Made by a program: the position numbers and the translations under genes. Below, one piece after another: positions 23,245 through 31,815 of a stretch of DNA of 64,000 nt. The first letter of the stretch is position 1, and the number at the start of each line of letters is the position of its first letter. Origin of the DNA: an uncultured Lachnospiraceae bacterium. GTDB lineage: Bacteria; Bacillota; Clostridia; Lachnospirales; Lachnospiraceae. The DNA lies in NCBI GenBank assembly GCA_910587155.1, contig CAJULA010000013.1, positions 1-64,000 of the forward strand, in the 5' to 3' direction. The notes beneath the pieces were generated by a model that was given only the letters and a program-made list of their open reading frames with translations, did not search any database and had not been told where the DNA came from.

Positions 23245-26235
23245 TTATGTTAGCACATGGTTTTCGGAATTGCAAGAACATATTTCAATTTCTTTTGCCA
23301 CATTGCGCAGCTCCACACCGTACCAGGTGCGTACCATCACTTTTTCTTTCCGATACAAAAATACAAAAGCGGCGGCAAAACACACCTTATAGTCCCTCTC
23401 TTCTCCTTTCTTCATCACATGGAGCAGATTGATCTGTTTATAGTCCTTTTTGCGCACAATGGCACATCTGCCGATCTTCTGATATTTTCCTCTCTCGTCC
23501 TTTCTGTAAACTGTGGCATGTTCGAAAATAAGAGCAAACAAAAGCCACAAAAGACCGCAGAGCACCACCGCCATCCAGACAGAATACAGTGCTGCCTGCT
23601 TCCAGTCAAAATCCCATTTCTTTGCTTCCTCCCTGCTTATTTTTTTCGCGGTCTCTTCCTGTTCCTTTTGCTTTTCCATCACAGGAATCTTTTTCTCCTT
23701 CTCATGAGAAAGGGGGATTTGGGAAGGCTCTGCCGTGATAAGAGAGGTCAGGGAGGGAAGCGGCTGCTGCCGGCTGATCACCTTCCCGCTCTCCTCTGTC
23801 CGGTTTGTCAGATCTGCCAGCACGGATATGGCCGGCGGCACTGTGACAGTGCCCGCCCCGCGCTCCTCCGGCTCCGCTTTTTCCGCCGGTTCCTCCATAA
23901 GCGGAAGCGGTATGGGACTCTCTTTCTTCCCGCCTTTGTTTTTATCTTTGTCCCGTCTTTCTTCCTCAGGTTTTTCTTCCTCCTGACTGTCCTGCCTTTG
24001 ATTTTCTTCCGGAACACGCAGCGGTTCTCTCTGATCGTACAAAAACGTAACTGTCTCTTTTTTTATATTTCCCATGCGATCCCTCACCCATATTTCATAG
24101 CTTCCTTCCTTTTCGATAAACAAAGTCGGAGAAGACGTGTAGAGGACCCCGTCCAGAGAAAATGCCTTCTCTGCCAGGCCGCTCCCCTCTGTCCCGTCCG
24201 GCTGCAGATCTGAGGCATCCACTGTGACATGCGTACCGCCTTCATACCACTGATCGGGCCTGCTGCAGGTAAAACGCGGCGGCGTACGGTCGATATTTGT
24301 GACAGTGCAGACCGTCTCTTCCATATTGCCCGTCAGATCTCTGACACGACATACGTAAGTGCCGTTTTCCGAGACGGTGAGAGTATTTTCCTTTCCCCAC
24401 ACCGGCGTCTGCTCCTGCTCTGCATCCTCATCATGTTCGATGCCCGGTGCCTGCTGCGCTGCGCTCTCCTCTGGCTGCGCCAGACTCTCGCTCCCCCATA
24501 TCACGCGGCCGGAAGACTCCTTTTTCCCCCACGCATAGGCCGCTACCGCCAGACCGGAGCATCCATCCTCCCCGGTAGCCGGCGCATCCTCTGCCATAAC
24601 ACTCAATGACACGGTTTCGTCTGTCCATTCTTCTGTTGAGAGAGAGATCTCACCGGGTATCGGCGCCAGTCTGTCGATATTTTTCACTTCCCAGGAAGCC
24701 TCTGTTATATTTCCGGCCGTATCCCGGATCTTGCAGACATAACTACCATTATGCGTGGCCGCAAAAGTAGAATCCGACGTCCAGCGATCGGCTCCGCTTG
24801 CCTCCTTTTCCCAGCAAAGATAAGCCCCCGGCCTGCCTTCCCCGTCTGAGAGTACGGAAGCGCTGATCGCTACCTCTTTGTTCGTCCACTCTCTGGAAGC
24901 TGACAGTGCGATCTTGGGAAACAATGTCACGACACGGATCACGACACGCCCCTCCGTGCTGCCGCCGTTTCTCTCTGATATATCGGTAAAATAAGAGGTA
25001 TTGACATAACTGCTCCCGCCCTGATGGGCATTGCCGCCGTAGTACCCGCCGCCGCCTCCTTCATTGGTGCCTTCCAGACGGCGGCCATTATAGCTGCCGC
25101 TGTCTCCATTGCTTCCCGTCGTCTTTTTATTTGCGCCGCCCCCGCCGCCGGCCACAATGATCTGACTGCCGGGATCATTGTTTCCCATCCGCACATCACT
25201 GGCGCCGCCGCCGGCTCCATGTGTCCAGTAGCGCCCGTGATTGCCCAGATCACTCGTATCATAGCCTGCCGCGGCACCGCCGTTATAGCTGCCGGGATTT
25301 CCTTCCTCATCGCCATTGGAATGCCTGTAGCCATCCAGGCCATTGCCGCCCACATTGATATACAGAACGGTCCCTTTTGTAAGCTGTATCGTCCCCTGAC
25401 GGATACTGCCCGTACCGCCGCTGAGACTGTCATCGGGCGTCTTCTGATCACCGCCCGCACCGCCATAGCAGGAAATCCTGTACTTTCCGTTGGCAGGCAC
25501 TGTCCATGTCTCCACGCCATTGATGCAGTTATAGCTGTTCTCCTGTCCCACCATCGGAGCCGAGCCGGAAATCCCCACACTGCGGGCTGCCAGGCGCATA
25601 CGGGCAGGATGATACGCTTCCTCCGATTCCGCGATACCTGCCTCTTCTGCCTGCGTCTGCGCAGCATCCTCTGCTGCCTCCTTGCAGACAGTATCCTCTT
25701 TCTCTGACGGACTCTCCTCTCGCACCCGCTCTGCCGCCGGGGTAGTGTCAGACTCCTTTATTTGTTCCGGACTCTCCTCTTCGCCGTCTTTTTCACCCCC
25801 GTAAGAACTTTCTGCTTCTGTCTGCTCCTTTTCGACCGCTTCCGTTTCCTTCTCTTCCGGCTTCTTCTCCTCTGCTATTTTCTCTTCCGCTTCGTTCTCT
25901 TCCGGTTGCTTCTCTTCATCGTTCTCTTCTGGTTGCTTCTCTTCATCGTTCTCAGTTGTCGTTTCTTTTTCTTCCTGTACCTCTTCCGGGGAATTTTCCG
26001 TTTTCGTCTTTTCCTCCGTCTGCGTACTGTTATCCTGCTGTGCTTCTCTGATTCCTTCCTTCGTTTCTTCTTTTTCCTCTTCCGTCCCGCTTTTGCATGC
26101 TTCCTCTGTCTCATCTTCCGCCAACGGGATCTTCTGATCCTCTGCATAAGATATTTGTGCGTAAAATGGCGGCAGGAAAGAAGCAGTCACAAAAACAGCG
26201 CACAAAATGACCATGATTCGTTTTCTTACTTTCAT
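23245..26235 (-). CDS. Large glycine-rich, Glu-rich surface protein with C-terminal membrane anchor
   Basis: 996 residues from ATG 26235 (TGGAGA upstream). Residues 1-33 are a signal peptide (RIMVILCAVFVTASFLPPFYA). Residues 35-210 are extremely Glu/Lys/Thr-rich with tandem NDEEKQPEE units. Residues about 240-450 are a glycine-rich domain (GGTGSIRQGTIQLTKGTVLYI, GAGGGASDVRMGNN, AGGGGGANKK) like those of Gly_rich/ALK-type adhesin domains. Three Ig-like repeats follow, each with NG(S/T)YVCK/RVRD. Then a Pro/Glu-rich stalk, one transmembrane helix (ALYSVWMAVVLCGLLWLLFALIF) and a 90-residue basic cytoplasmic tail. Likely a cell-surface binding protein; no sortase signal is visible. Confidence 0.78.
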   Translation of the reverse strand: MKVRKRIMVILCAVFVTASFLPPFYAQISYAEDQKIPLAEDETEEACKSGTEEEKEETKEGIREAQQDNSTQTEEKTKTENSPEEVQEEKETTTENDEEKQPEENDEEKQPEENEAEEKIAEEKKPEEKETEAVEKEQTEAESSYGGEKDGEEESPEQIKESDTTPAAERVREESPSEKEDTVCKEAAEDAAQTQAEEAGIAESEEAYHPARMRLAARSVGISGSAPMVGQENSYNCINGVETWTVPANGKYRISCYGGAGGDQKTPDDSLSGGTGSIRQGTIQLTKGTVLYINVGGNGLDGYRHSNGDEEGNPGSYNGGAAAGYDTSDLGNHGRYWTHGAGGGASDVRMGNNDPGSQIIVAGGGGGANKKTTGSNGDSGSYNGRRLEGTNEGGGGGYYGGNAHQGGSSYVNTSYFTDISERNGGSTEGRVVIRVVTLFPKIALSASREWTNKEVAISASVLSDGEGRPGAYLCWEKEASGADRWTSDSTFAATHNGSYVCKIRDTAGNITEASWEVKNIDRLAPIPGEISLSTEEWTDETVSLSVMAEDAPATGEDGCSGLAVAAYAWGKKESSGRVIWGSESLAQPEESAAQQAPGIEHDEDAEQEQTPVWGKENTLTVSENGTYVCRVRDLTGNMEETVCTVTNIDRTPPRFTCSRPDQWYEGGTHVTVDASDLQPDGTEGSGLAEKAFSLDGVLYTSSPTLFIEKEGSYEIWVRDRMGNIKKETVTFLYDQREPLRVPEENQRQDSQEEEKPEEERRDKDKNKGGKKESPIPLPLMEEPAEKAEPEERGAGTVTVPPAISVLADLTNRTEESGKVISRQQPLPSLTSLITAEPSQIPLSHEKEKKIPVMEKQKEQEETAKKISREEAKKWDFDWKQAALYSVWMAVVLCGLLWLLFALIFEHATVYRKDERGKYQKIGRCAIVRKKDYKQINLLHVMKKGEERDYKVCFAAAFVFLYRKEKVMVRTWYGVELRNVAKEIEICSCNSENHVLT
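25894..25947. repeat. Tandem 27-bp repeat in the Glu-rich region
   Basis: Two 27-bp units at 25894-25920 and 25921-25947 differ at one base; they encode NDEEKQPEE twice. Upstream and downstream sequence is a more degenerate form of the same. Confidence 0.85.
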
Positions 26236-26503
26236 ATCAATTCTCCATCTACAGTACCGCATCTTCCCGGACGCTCCCACGTCCATAACGCTATCCGGGT
26301 ATTGTCCGGGCTTCTGCTGTTTTTGGTTTTCTGTCGGATCTGTCAAATAAGCATGACACACCCGTTTTTCTTTCGTCCTTTGCTCATGGTTCTTCTGTTT
26401 TTCTTTCCCGGGAAAATTGTGATTGTGAAATACTAAAGACTCGTACCGAAGTACGTACATGCTGCCGGCCGAATGCCGCAGCATAAGATAATAAGAAAAT
26501 AAC

Positions 26504-26535
26504 AGACACCAAACGCAGATTGCTGTTTGGTGTCT
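26504..26535 (-). terminator. Hairpin after prfB, probable terminator
   Basis: AGACACCAAAC and GTTTGGTGTCT form an 11-bp stem with a 10-base loop, followed on the minus strand by a T-rich stretch (GTTATTTTCTTATT). It lies 62 bases past the prfB stop and overlaps the start of the next transcript. Confidence 0.5.
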
Positions 26536-26537
26536 CG

Positions 26538-26566
26538 ATTATACTATAGTGCCATATAATTGTAAA
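26538..26566 (-). promoter_or_regulatory. Promoter of the surface protein gene
   Basis: On the minus strand TTTACA (complement of 26561-26566), 17-nt spacer, TATAAT (complement of 26538-26543). Confidence 0.6.
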
Positions 26567-26597
26567 TAGCAAAAATAAAAATTACTGTGTCTCTCGT

Positions 26598-27702
26598 TTA
26601 ACTGTTGATCCATTTCAGATACGCATTGATGAAAGGATCAATTGCGCCGTCCATCACGCCGTCCACGTTGCTGACTTCTGCCGAGGTACGGTGATCTTTG
26701 ACCATCGTATAGGGCTGCATCACATAGGACCGGATCTGGTTCCCCCAGCCGATCTCCTTTACTTCGCCCCGGATACCGGACAGCTTCTGGGCATTTTCCT
26801 CCTGTTTTAACAGATAGAGTTTTGCCTTGAGCATCTGCATGGCTTTGTCTTTGTTCATATGCTGGCTGCGCTCGTTCTGGCACTGTACCACGATGCCGGT
26901 GGGCAGGTGGGTAATACGGATGGCCGATGAGGTCTTGTTGATATGCTGCCCGCCGGCGCCACTGCTTCGATACGTGTCGATACGCAGTTCATCATCATTG
27001 ATTTCAATATCCAGATCTTCCTCTATCTCAGGCATGACATCCAGAGAGACGAAGGATGTCTGCCGCTTGCCCTGCGCGTTAAAGGGAGAAATGCGTACCA
27101 GACGGTGAACACCCTTTTCCGATTTCAGATAGCCATAGGCATTTTCACCGTTTACCTGGAAGGTAACGGATTTAATCCCCGCTTCATCGCCGTCCAGATA
27201 GTCGAGCACTTCCACACTGTAGCCTTTTTTCTCCGCCCATCTTGTATACATGCGGTAAAGCATACCGGCCCAGTCACAGCTTTCCGTACCGCCCGCGCCT
27301 GCATTGAGCTTCAGGATGGCATTGTTTTTGTCATATTCGCCTGATAAGAGGGTACTGATACGGATGTTCTCAAATTTGGATATAAAATCATCCAGTTCCT
27401 GCCTTGTCTCAGAGACAATGTCCGTATCCTCCATCTCATAGCCCATCTCGATCAGCGTCTCGATATCTTCATACTGAGAAGAGAGGCCGTCGCAGACTTC
27501 CACAATGTCCTTTAAATTTTTCAGTTCTTTCATTTTTCGGTTGGAGTAATCCGGGTCATCCCAGAAACCGGGGGCTTCCATCTCCCGCTCCAACTCCTCG
27601 ATCCGCTTTCCCTTGTCAGCAAGGTTAAAGTGAATCCCTCACTTCCGCTAATGGTGTCTCATATGCCTGTAATTCTGCTTTCATCTGATCCAGTTCTACC
27701 AC
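26598..27702 (-). CDS. prfB: Peptide chain release factor 2 with programmed +1 frameshift
   Basis: RF2 (367 residues) terminates at UGA and UAA. The gene starts at GTG 27702 (AGGTGA upstream) and reads 25 codons to CTT TAA; a +1 shift at 27627 continues as AAC CTT GCT GAC, giving DSL-NLADKGKRIEEL as in other RF2 proteins. GGQ motif: SGAGGQHINKTSSAIRI; the recognition motif SPF is in VRISPFNAQGKR. A Shine-Dalgarno-like AGGGA lies just before the shift site. The in-frame stop is UAA, not the usual UGA. The downstream 331-codon frame alone would lack the N-terminus. secA lies 10 bases upstream, so both are cotranscribed. Confidence 0.93.
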
Positions 27703-27712
27703 TTAACGTCAC

Positions 27713-30277
27713 CTACTTTCTGCCGCAGCACTGTTTATATTTTTTCCCGCTTCCGCACGGGCAGGGATCATTGGGATACACCTTGGCTGTTTCCCTCTTA
27801 ACCGGCCCTTTCTGCACGGAATCATCTTTATTGGTACCTGTCACTTTCGCAACCTGTTCCCGTTCCACCTTCTGCTCCACCCGTACATGGAACAGCAGTT
27901 TGACCGTATCTTCGCGGATACTGTCCGTCATACTGTCAAACATTTCATAACCGCTCAGCTTATATTCCACCAGAGGGTCTCTCTGACCATAAGCCTGCAG
28001 GCCGATACCCTGACGGAGCTGATCCATATCGTCGATATGATCCATCCATCGTCTGTCGATCACCTTCAGGAGCACCACCCGCTCCAGTTCCCGGATGGCT
28101 TCCGTCTCAGGGAACTCCGCTTCCTTGCTCTCATAGAGTCTGACCGCCTCTTCCTTGAGCTGATGCTTTAAGCTGTTTTTCTTCAGCTGTTCAATGCGGC
28201 CTCTGTTAATCACCCGCAGGGGAATGACGGGAAGCAGCAGCGTATTCAGCTCTGTCATATCCCAGTCATCCGGATCTGTGTCGTCTCCGATACACATATC
28301 CACCGTATTTTCCACGATGTCGGTAATCATCTTATAGATCGCATCCCGCATGCTCTCACCGTTGAGTACACGATGACGCTCCGCATAGATAATCTCTCTC
28401 TGTTCATTCATCACCTGGTCATATTCCAGCAGGTTTTTACGGATCCCAAAGTTATTGCTCTCTATTTTCTTCTGTGCCGTCTCAATGGCATTGGTCAGTG
28501 TCTTATGCTCAATCTCCTGATTCTCGGGAATACCGAGTGCGTTAAACATCTTAATCAGACGTTCGGAGCCAAACAGACGCATCAGATCGTCTTCCAGTGA
28601 AATATAAAATTTGGACTCGCCGGGATCGCCCTGACGGCCGCTGCGGCCTCTGAGCTGATTGTCAATACGCCTGGATTCGTGGCGCTCTGTACCGATGATC
28701 TTCAGCCCGCCCGCGGCTCTGGCTTCCTCATCAAGCTTGATATCCGTACCACGGCCCGCCATATTGGTGGCAATCGTCACCGCCCCGTGGATACCGGCAT
28801 CCGCAACGATCTCCGCTTCCAGTTCATGAAATTTTGCATTGAGTACTTTGTGCTCGATGCCTTCCTTTCTCAGCAGACGGCTCAACTCCTCGGATGCCTC
28901 AATCGTGATGGTGCCCACCAGCACGGGCTGCCCGGTGGCATGTGCCTGCTTTACCGCCTCCACAATGGCATGGAGCTTTTCTTTTCTCGTCTTGTAAACC
29001 GCATCCTGCTGATCAATACGCTGAACCGGCTTATTGGTGGGGATCTCGATGACATCCATACCATAGATATCACGGAATTCCTTTTCCTCTGTGAGGGCAG
29101 TACCGGTCATGCCGCATTTCTTTTCAAATTTATTGAAAAAGTTCTGGAAGGTGATGGTGGCCAGCGTCTTACTCTCCCGCTTTACCTTCACATGCTCTTT
29201 CGCTTCAATCGCCTGATGCAGGCCGTCGGAATAGCGCCGGCCCGGCATGATACGTCCCGTAAATTCATCTACAATCAGTACCTGCTCGTCTTTCACCACA
29301 TAGTCCTGATCGCGGAACATCAGATTATGCGCACGCAGCGCCAGAATAATATTGTGCTGAATCTCCAGATTGTCCGGGTCTGCCAGATTTTCGATCTGGA
29401 AAAATTTCTCTACTTTGGAAACGCCTTCCGCGGTCAGATTGACTACCTTATCTTTTTCATTGACAATAAAGTCGCCGCTCTCCTCCTGCTCGATCCCCAT
29501 GATAGCGTCTATCTTGGACAGATCTTCCATATCCTTGCCCCGGGTCATCTGTCTGGCGAGAATATCGCACGCTTCATACAGGCGGGTGGATTTGCCGCTC
29601 TGTCCGGATATGATCAACGGCGTGCGGGCCTCGTCGATCAGTACCGAGTCCACCTCGTCGATGATGGCATAATGGAGATCACGCAGCACCAGCTGTTCTT
29701 TATAGATGACCATATTATCGCGAAGATAGTCAAATCCCAGCTCATTATTCGTCACATAAGTGATATCACAGCCATATGCCTCTCTTCTCTCTTCCGGAGT
29801 CATGGAATTAAGCACCACGCCTACCTTCAGGCCCAGAAACTCGTGTACCTGTCCCATCCACTCGGCGTCACGCTTGGCCAGATAGTCATTGACCGTAACC
29901 ACATGCACACCCCTGCCGCTGAGTGCGTTCAGATAGGCAGGCAGCGTGGACACCAGTGTCTTTCCCTCGCCGGTCTTCATCTCCGCGATACGCCCCTGAT
30001 GCAGGATCACCCCGCCGATCAGCTGTACCCGGAAATGCTCCATATTCAGCACACGCCTTGCCGCTTCCCGTACCGCCGCATAGGCTTCCACAAGCAGATC
30101 GTCCAGCGTGGCGCCCTCCTCCAGCCGTTTTTTAAATTCGTGTGTCTTCCCCCGCAGGGCTTCATCGGAAAGCGCCTGCATCGTGGGCCGCAGCGCCTCA
30201 ATTCCGTCCGCCAGTGCTGTGATCCGTTTCAGTTCACGTTCGCTGTGGGTTCCAAATATTTTTTCTACTATATTCAT
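27713..30277 (-). CDS. secA: Preprotein translocase ATPase SecA
   Basis: An 854-residue motor that drives Sec-dependent export through SecYEG. Walker A is KTGEGKTLVSTLPAYL, the DEAD-type box is DEVDSVLIDEARTPLIISG, and motif VI lies in NQLRGRSGRQGDPG. The C-terminal SEC-C metal-binding motif PCPCGSGKKYKQCCG is complete, so it can bind SecB-like partners, ribosomes or lipids. Standard length for a single-copy SecA1. Promoter 145 bases upstream. Confidence 0.97.
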   Translation of the reverse strand: MNIVEKIFGTHSERELKRITALADGIEALRPTMQALSDEALRGKTHEFKKRLEEGATLDDLLVEAYAAVREAARRVLNMEHFRVQLIGGVILHQGRIAEMKTGEGKTLVSTLPAYLNALSGRGVHVVTVNDYLAKRDAEWMGQVHEFLGLKVGVVLNSMTPEERREAYGCDITYVTNNELGFDYLRDNMVIYKEQLVLRDLHYAIIDEVDSVLIDEARTPLIISGQSGKSTRLYEACDILARQMTRGKDMEDLSKIDAIMGIEQEESGDFIVNEKDKVVNLTAEGVSKVEKFFQIENLADPDNLEIQHNIILALRAHNLMFRDQDYVVKDEQVLIVDEFTGRIMPGRRYSDGLHQAIEAKEHVKVKRESKTLATITFQNFFNKFEKKCGMTGTALTEEKEFRDIYGMDVIEIPTNKPVQRIDQQDAVYKTRKEKLHAIVEAVKQAHATGQPVLVGTITIEASEELSRLLRKEGIEHKVLNAKFHELEAEIVADAGIHGAVTIATNMAGRGTDIKLDEEARAAGGLKIIGTERHESRRIDNQLRGRSGRQGDPGESKFYISLEDDLMRLFGSERLIKMFNALGIPENQEIEHKTLTNAIETAQKKIESNNFGIRKNLLEYDQVMNEQREIIYAERHRVLNGESMRDAIYKMITDIVENTVDMCIGDDTDPDDWDMTELNTLLLPVIPLRVINRGRIEQLKKNSLKHQLKEEAVRLYESKEAEFPETEAIRELERVVLLKVIDRRWMDHIDDMDQLRQGIGLQAYGQRDPLVEYKLSGYEMFDSMTDSIREDTVKLLFHVRVEQKVEREQVAKVTGTNKDDSVQKGPVKRETAKVYPNDPCPCGSGKKYKQCCGRK

Positions 30278-30421
30278 ATTGGTAAGGCTCCTGTCAAATT
30301 TGTAACCGCCCGGGCAGACCGGACCGCCACCGTTTTCCTTTCCCTGTATTGCGCAACAATGCCGCAGAGCCCGGACAGAGTGAATCGCCGCACTATATCC
30401 ACGCTTTCGCTGACGTGCTAT

Positions 30422-30450
30422 ATTCTAACAGATTTATGCGAATAATTCAA
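30422..30450 (-). promoter_or_regulatory. Promoter of secA-prfB
   Basis: On the minus strand TTGAAT (complement of 30445-30450), 17-nt spacer, TAGAAT (complement of 30422-30427). The leader to secA would be about 140 nt. Confidence 0.5.
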
Positions 30451-30481
30451 CCTTTCAGAAATCTTACTGCCGCAATTCCCA

Positions 30482-31759
30482 TCAATCAGCCGGAAATCCT
30501 TTCACTGCCTCCCGCACATCCGTCCCGCTGCCAATCTCCTGCAGCATCTTCCACCATGCGGTGCGCGCCTGTGTCCAGCCAGGTGTGACCTGATAATAAT
30601 CGCCCACATAAGGAGTGAAAATGCTGTATTCCTCCATCAGCATATCGTTGACATAAATATTGCCCACATCCCTTACCGGCCAGTAAGTGGAAGTGCGGAC
30701 GGCCCTGATATAGCGGGTGTCATCTTCCGTCATATAGCGGATAAAGTCCCTGGCTGCCTGTAATTTCCGTTCGTCCTTATTGTCAAAAATACCAAACCCC
30801 CAAATGCCGCCCTGCAGTCTTGGTTCTCCCGTAACCGTAGGGAATGCCATGGGAAAAACCTGAAAATCCAGCTTAGGATTGTTGATTGTCTGTTGAATCT
30901 CCAGTGAGACATTCCAGCAAAATGACATGGCAACCTCTCCGCTGCAGAACAGTTCCACACTCTCTCCCGCAGAAAGCTCCGGCGCAAAGCTGATCCCTTC
31001 CAGCGCGCAGAGAATCTTCAGTGCCATAATATTCTCCTCACTGTCAACCGTATAAGCCGTATGTCCCTCATCGGTAAAGGTGCCGCCACAGAGATTATTG
31101 ACCAGTGCGCGGGTCCCCTGATCACCGCTCTGATTTTTGCAGTAAATGATACCAACCTGCTCCTGGCCGCTCGCCCGCAGCGTATCGACTGCCGCGATAA
31201 AATCCTCCGTCGTCCATGTATGGGTCTCTTCATCCAGAAAGGCCAGAGCGCCGCAGTCCCGGAACATATCGTAATTGATCGCCATACAGTGTGCCGACAT
31301 ACAGACAGGATATTCATAGTAAGCGCCATTTTCATGGCGGCAGGCATCTCTGACATTCTGATAGATCTGACCGGCAGTTTCCGTTTCCCAGAGGTCAGAC
31401 AGATCTGCCATCAATCCCCGTTCTCCCCAGTTTGCCACCAGCCGTTCCGGCCCTTCCAGAACCAGATCCGGCGCCCTGCCTCCCGCAATCGCCTGCTCTA
31501 TCCTCTCATCTCCGTTTTCATAGTTTAAATACTCTACCGTAACATTGATATCCGGATACTGTTTATGAAAATCCGAGAGCAGACTGGCCACTGTCGTGGG
31601 ATTTTCCCAGTTTCCCACCGGAAAGACCCACAACGAGATCTCCACACCTTCCTGTATACTGTTATCTTCTGCAATTTCCGGCATTTTATTTCCGCCGCCG
31701 CAGGCTGTCAGAAGCAGGGCGAACAGAATCGCCACCGCACATAACAATGACTTTTTCAT
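30482..31759 (-). CDS. Extracellular solute-binding lipoprotein (family 1), kinase partner
   Basis: 425 residues from ATG 31759. Lipoprotein signal KSLLCAVAILFALLLTAC gives lipidation at the Cys of LTAC. The mature part follows the MalE/CUT1 binding protein pattern (ISLWVFPVGNWENPTTVASL, PDLVLEGPERLVANW, DEETHTWTTEDFIAAVDTLR, FPTVTGEPRLQGGIWGFGIF). Ligand is probably a sugar or oligosaccharide, not proven. No permease or ATPase gene is adjacent; instead it lies 56 bases downstream of a hybrid histidine kinase, suggesting a sensing role. Confidence 0.85.
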   Translation of the reverse strand: MKKSLLCAVAILFALLLTACGGGNKMPEIAEDNSIQEGVEISLWVFPVGNWENPTTVASLLSDFHKQYPDINVTVEYLNYENGDERIEQAIAGGRAPDLVLEGPERLVANWGERGLMADLSDLWETETAGQIYQNVRDACRHENGAYYEYPVCMSAHCMAINYDMFRDCGALAFLDEETHTWTTEDFIAAVDTLRASGQEQVGIIYCKNQSGDQGTRALVNNLCGGTFTDEGHTAYTVDSEENIMALKILCALEGISFAPELSAGESVELFCSGEVAMSFCWNVSLEIQQTINNPKLDFQVFPMAFPTVTGEPRLQGGIWGFGIFDNKDERKLQAARDFIRYMTEDDTRYIRAVRTSTYWPVRDVGNIYVNDMLMEEYSIFTPYVGDYYQVTPGWTQARTAWWKMLQEIGSGTDVREAVKGFPAD

Positions 31760-31815
31760 ACCCAAAACCTCTTTCCTTCCTATGAACAATGGATCGGGCG
31801 CCGTGCCTGCCCGGG

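Larger units (their letters stand above)
26236..26597. other. Long leader of the surface protein gene, hairpin-rich
   Basis: No gene. A promoter at 26538-26566 would give a leader of about 300 nt. It contains an 11-bp hairpin (26504-26514 with 26525-26535), a CGTAC-TTCG-GTACG tetraloop hairpin (26442-26455), CCCGG/CCGGG-type pairs near 26270-26310 and GGACG/CGTCC just before the ribosome binding site. I could not match it to a known riboswitch. Confidence 0.5.

Noticed and set aside
24939..25667. Minus-strand frame of 242 codons and plus-strand frame 25024-25707
   Set aside because: Both are shadows in the GC-rich glycine-repeat region of the surface protein gene.
26236..26537. c-di-GMP riboswitch in the surface protein leader
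   Set aside because: Searched by eye for the conserved cores of both classes; only vague similarities, so not claimed.
28679..30445. Plus-strand frame of 588 codons
   Set aside because: Antisense to secA.
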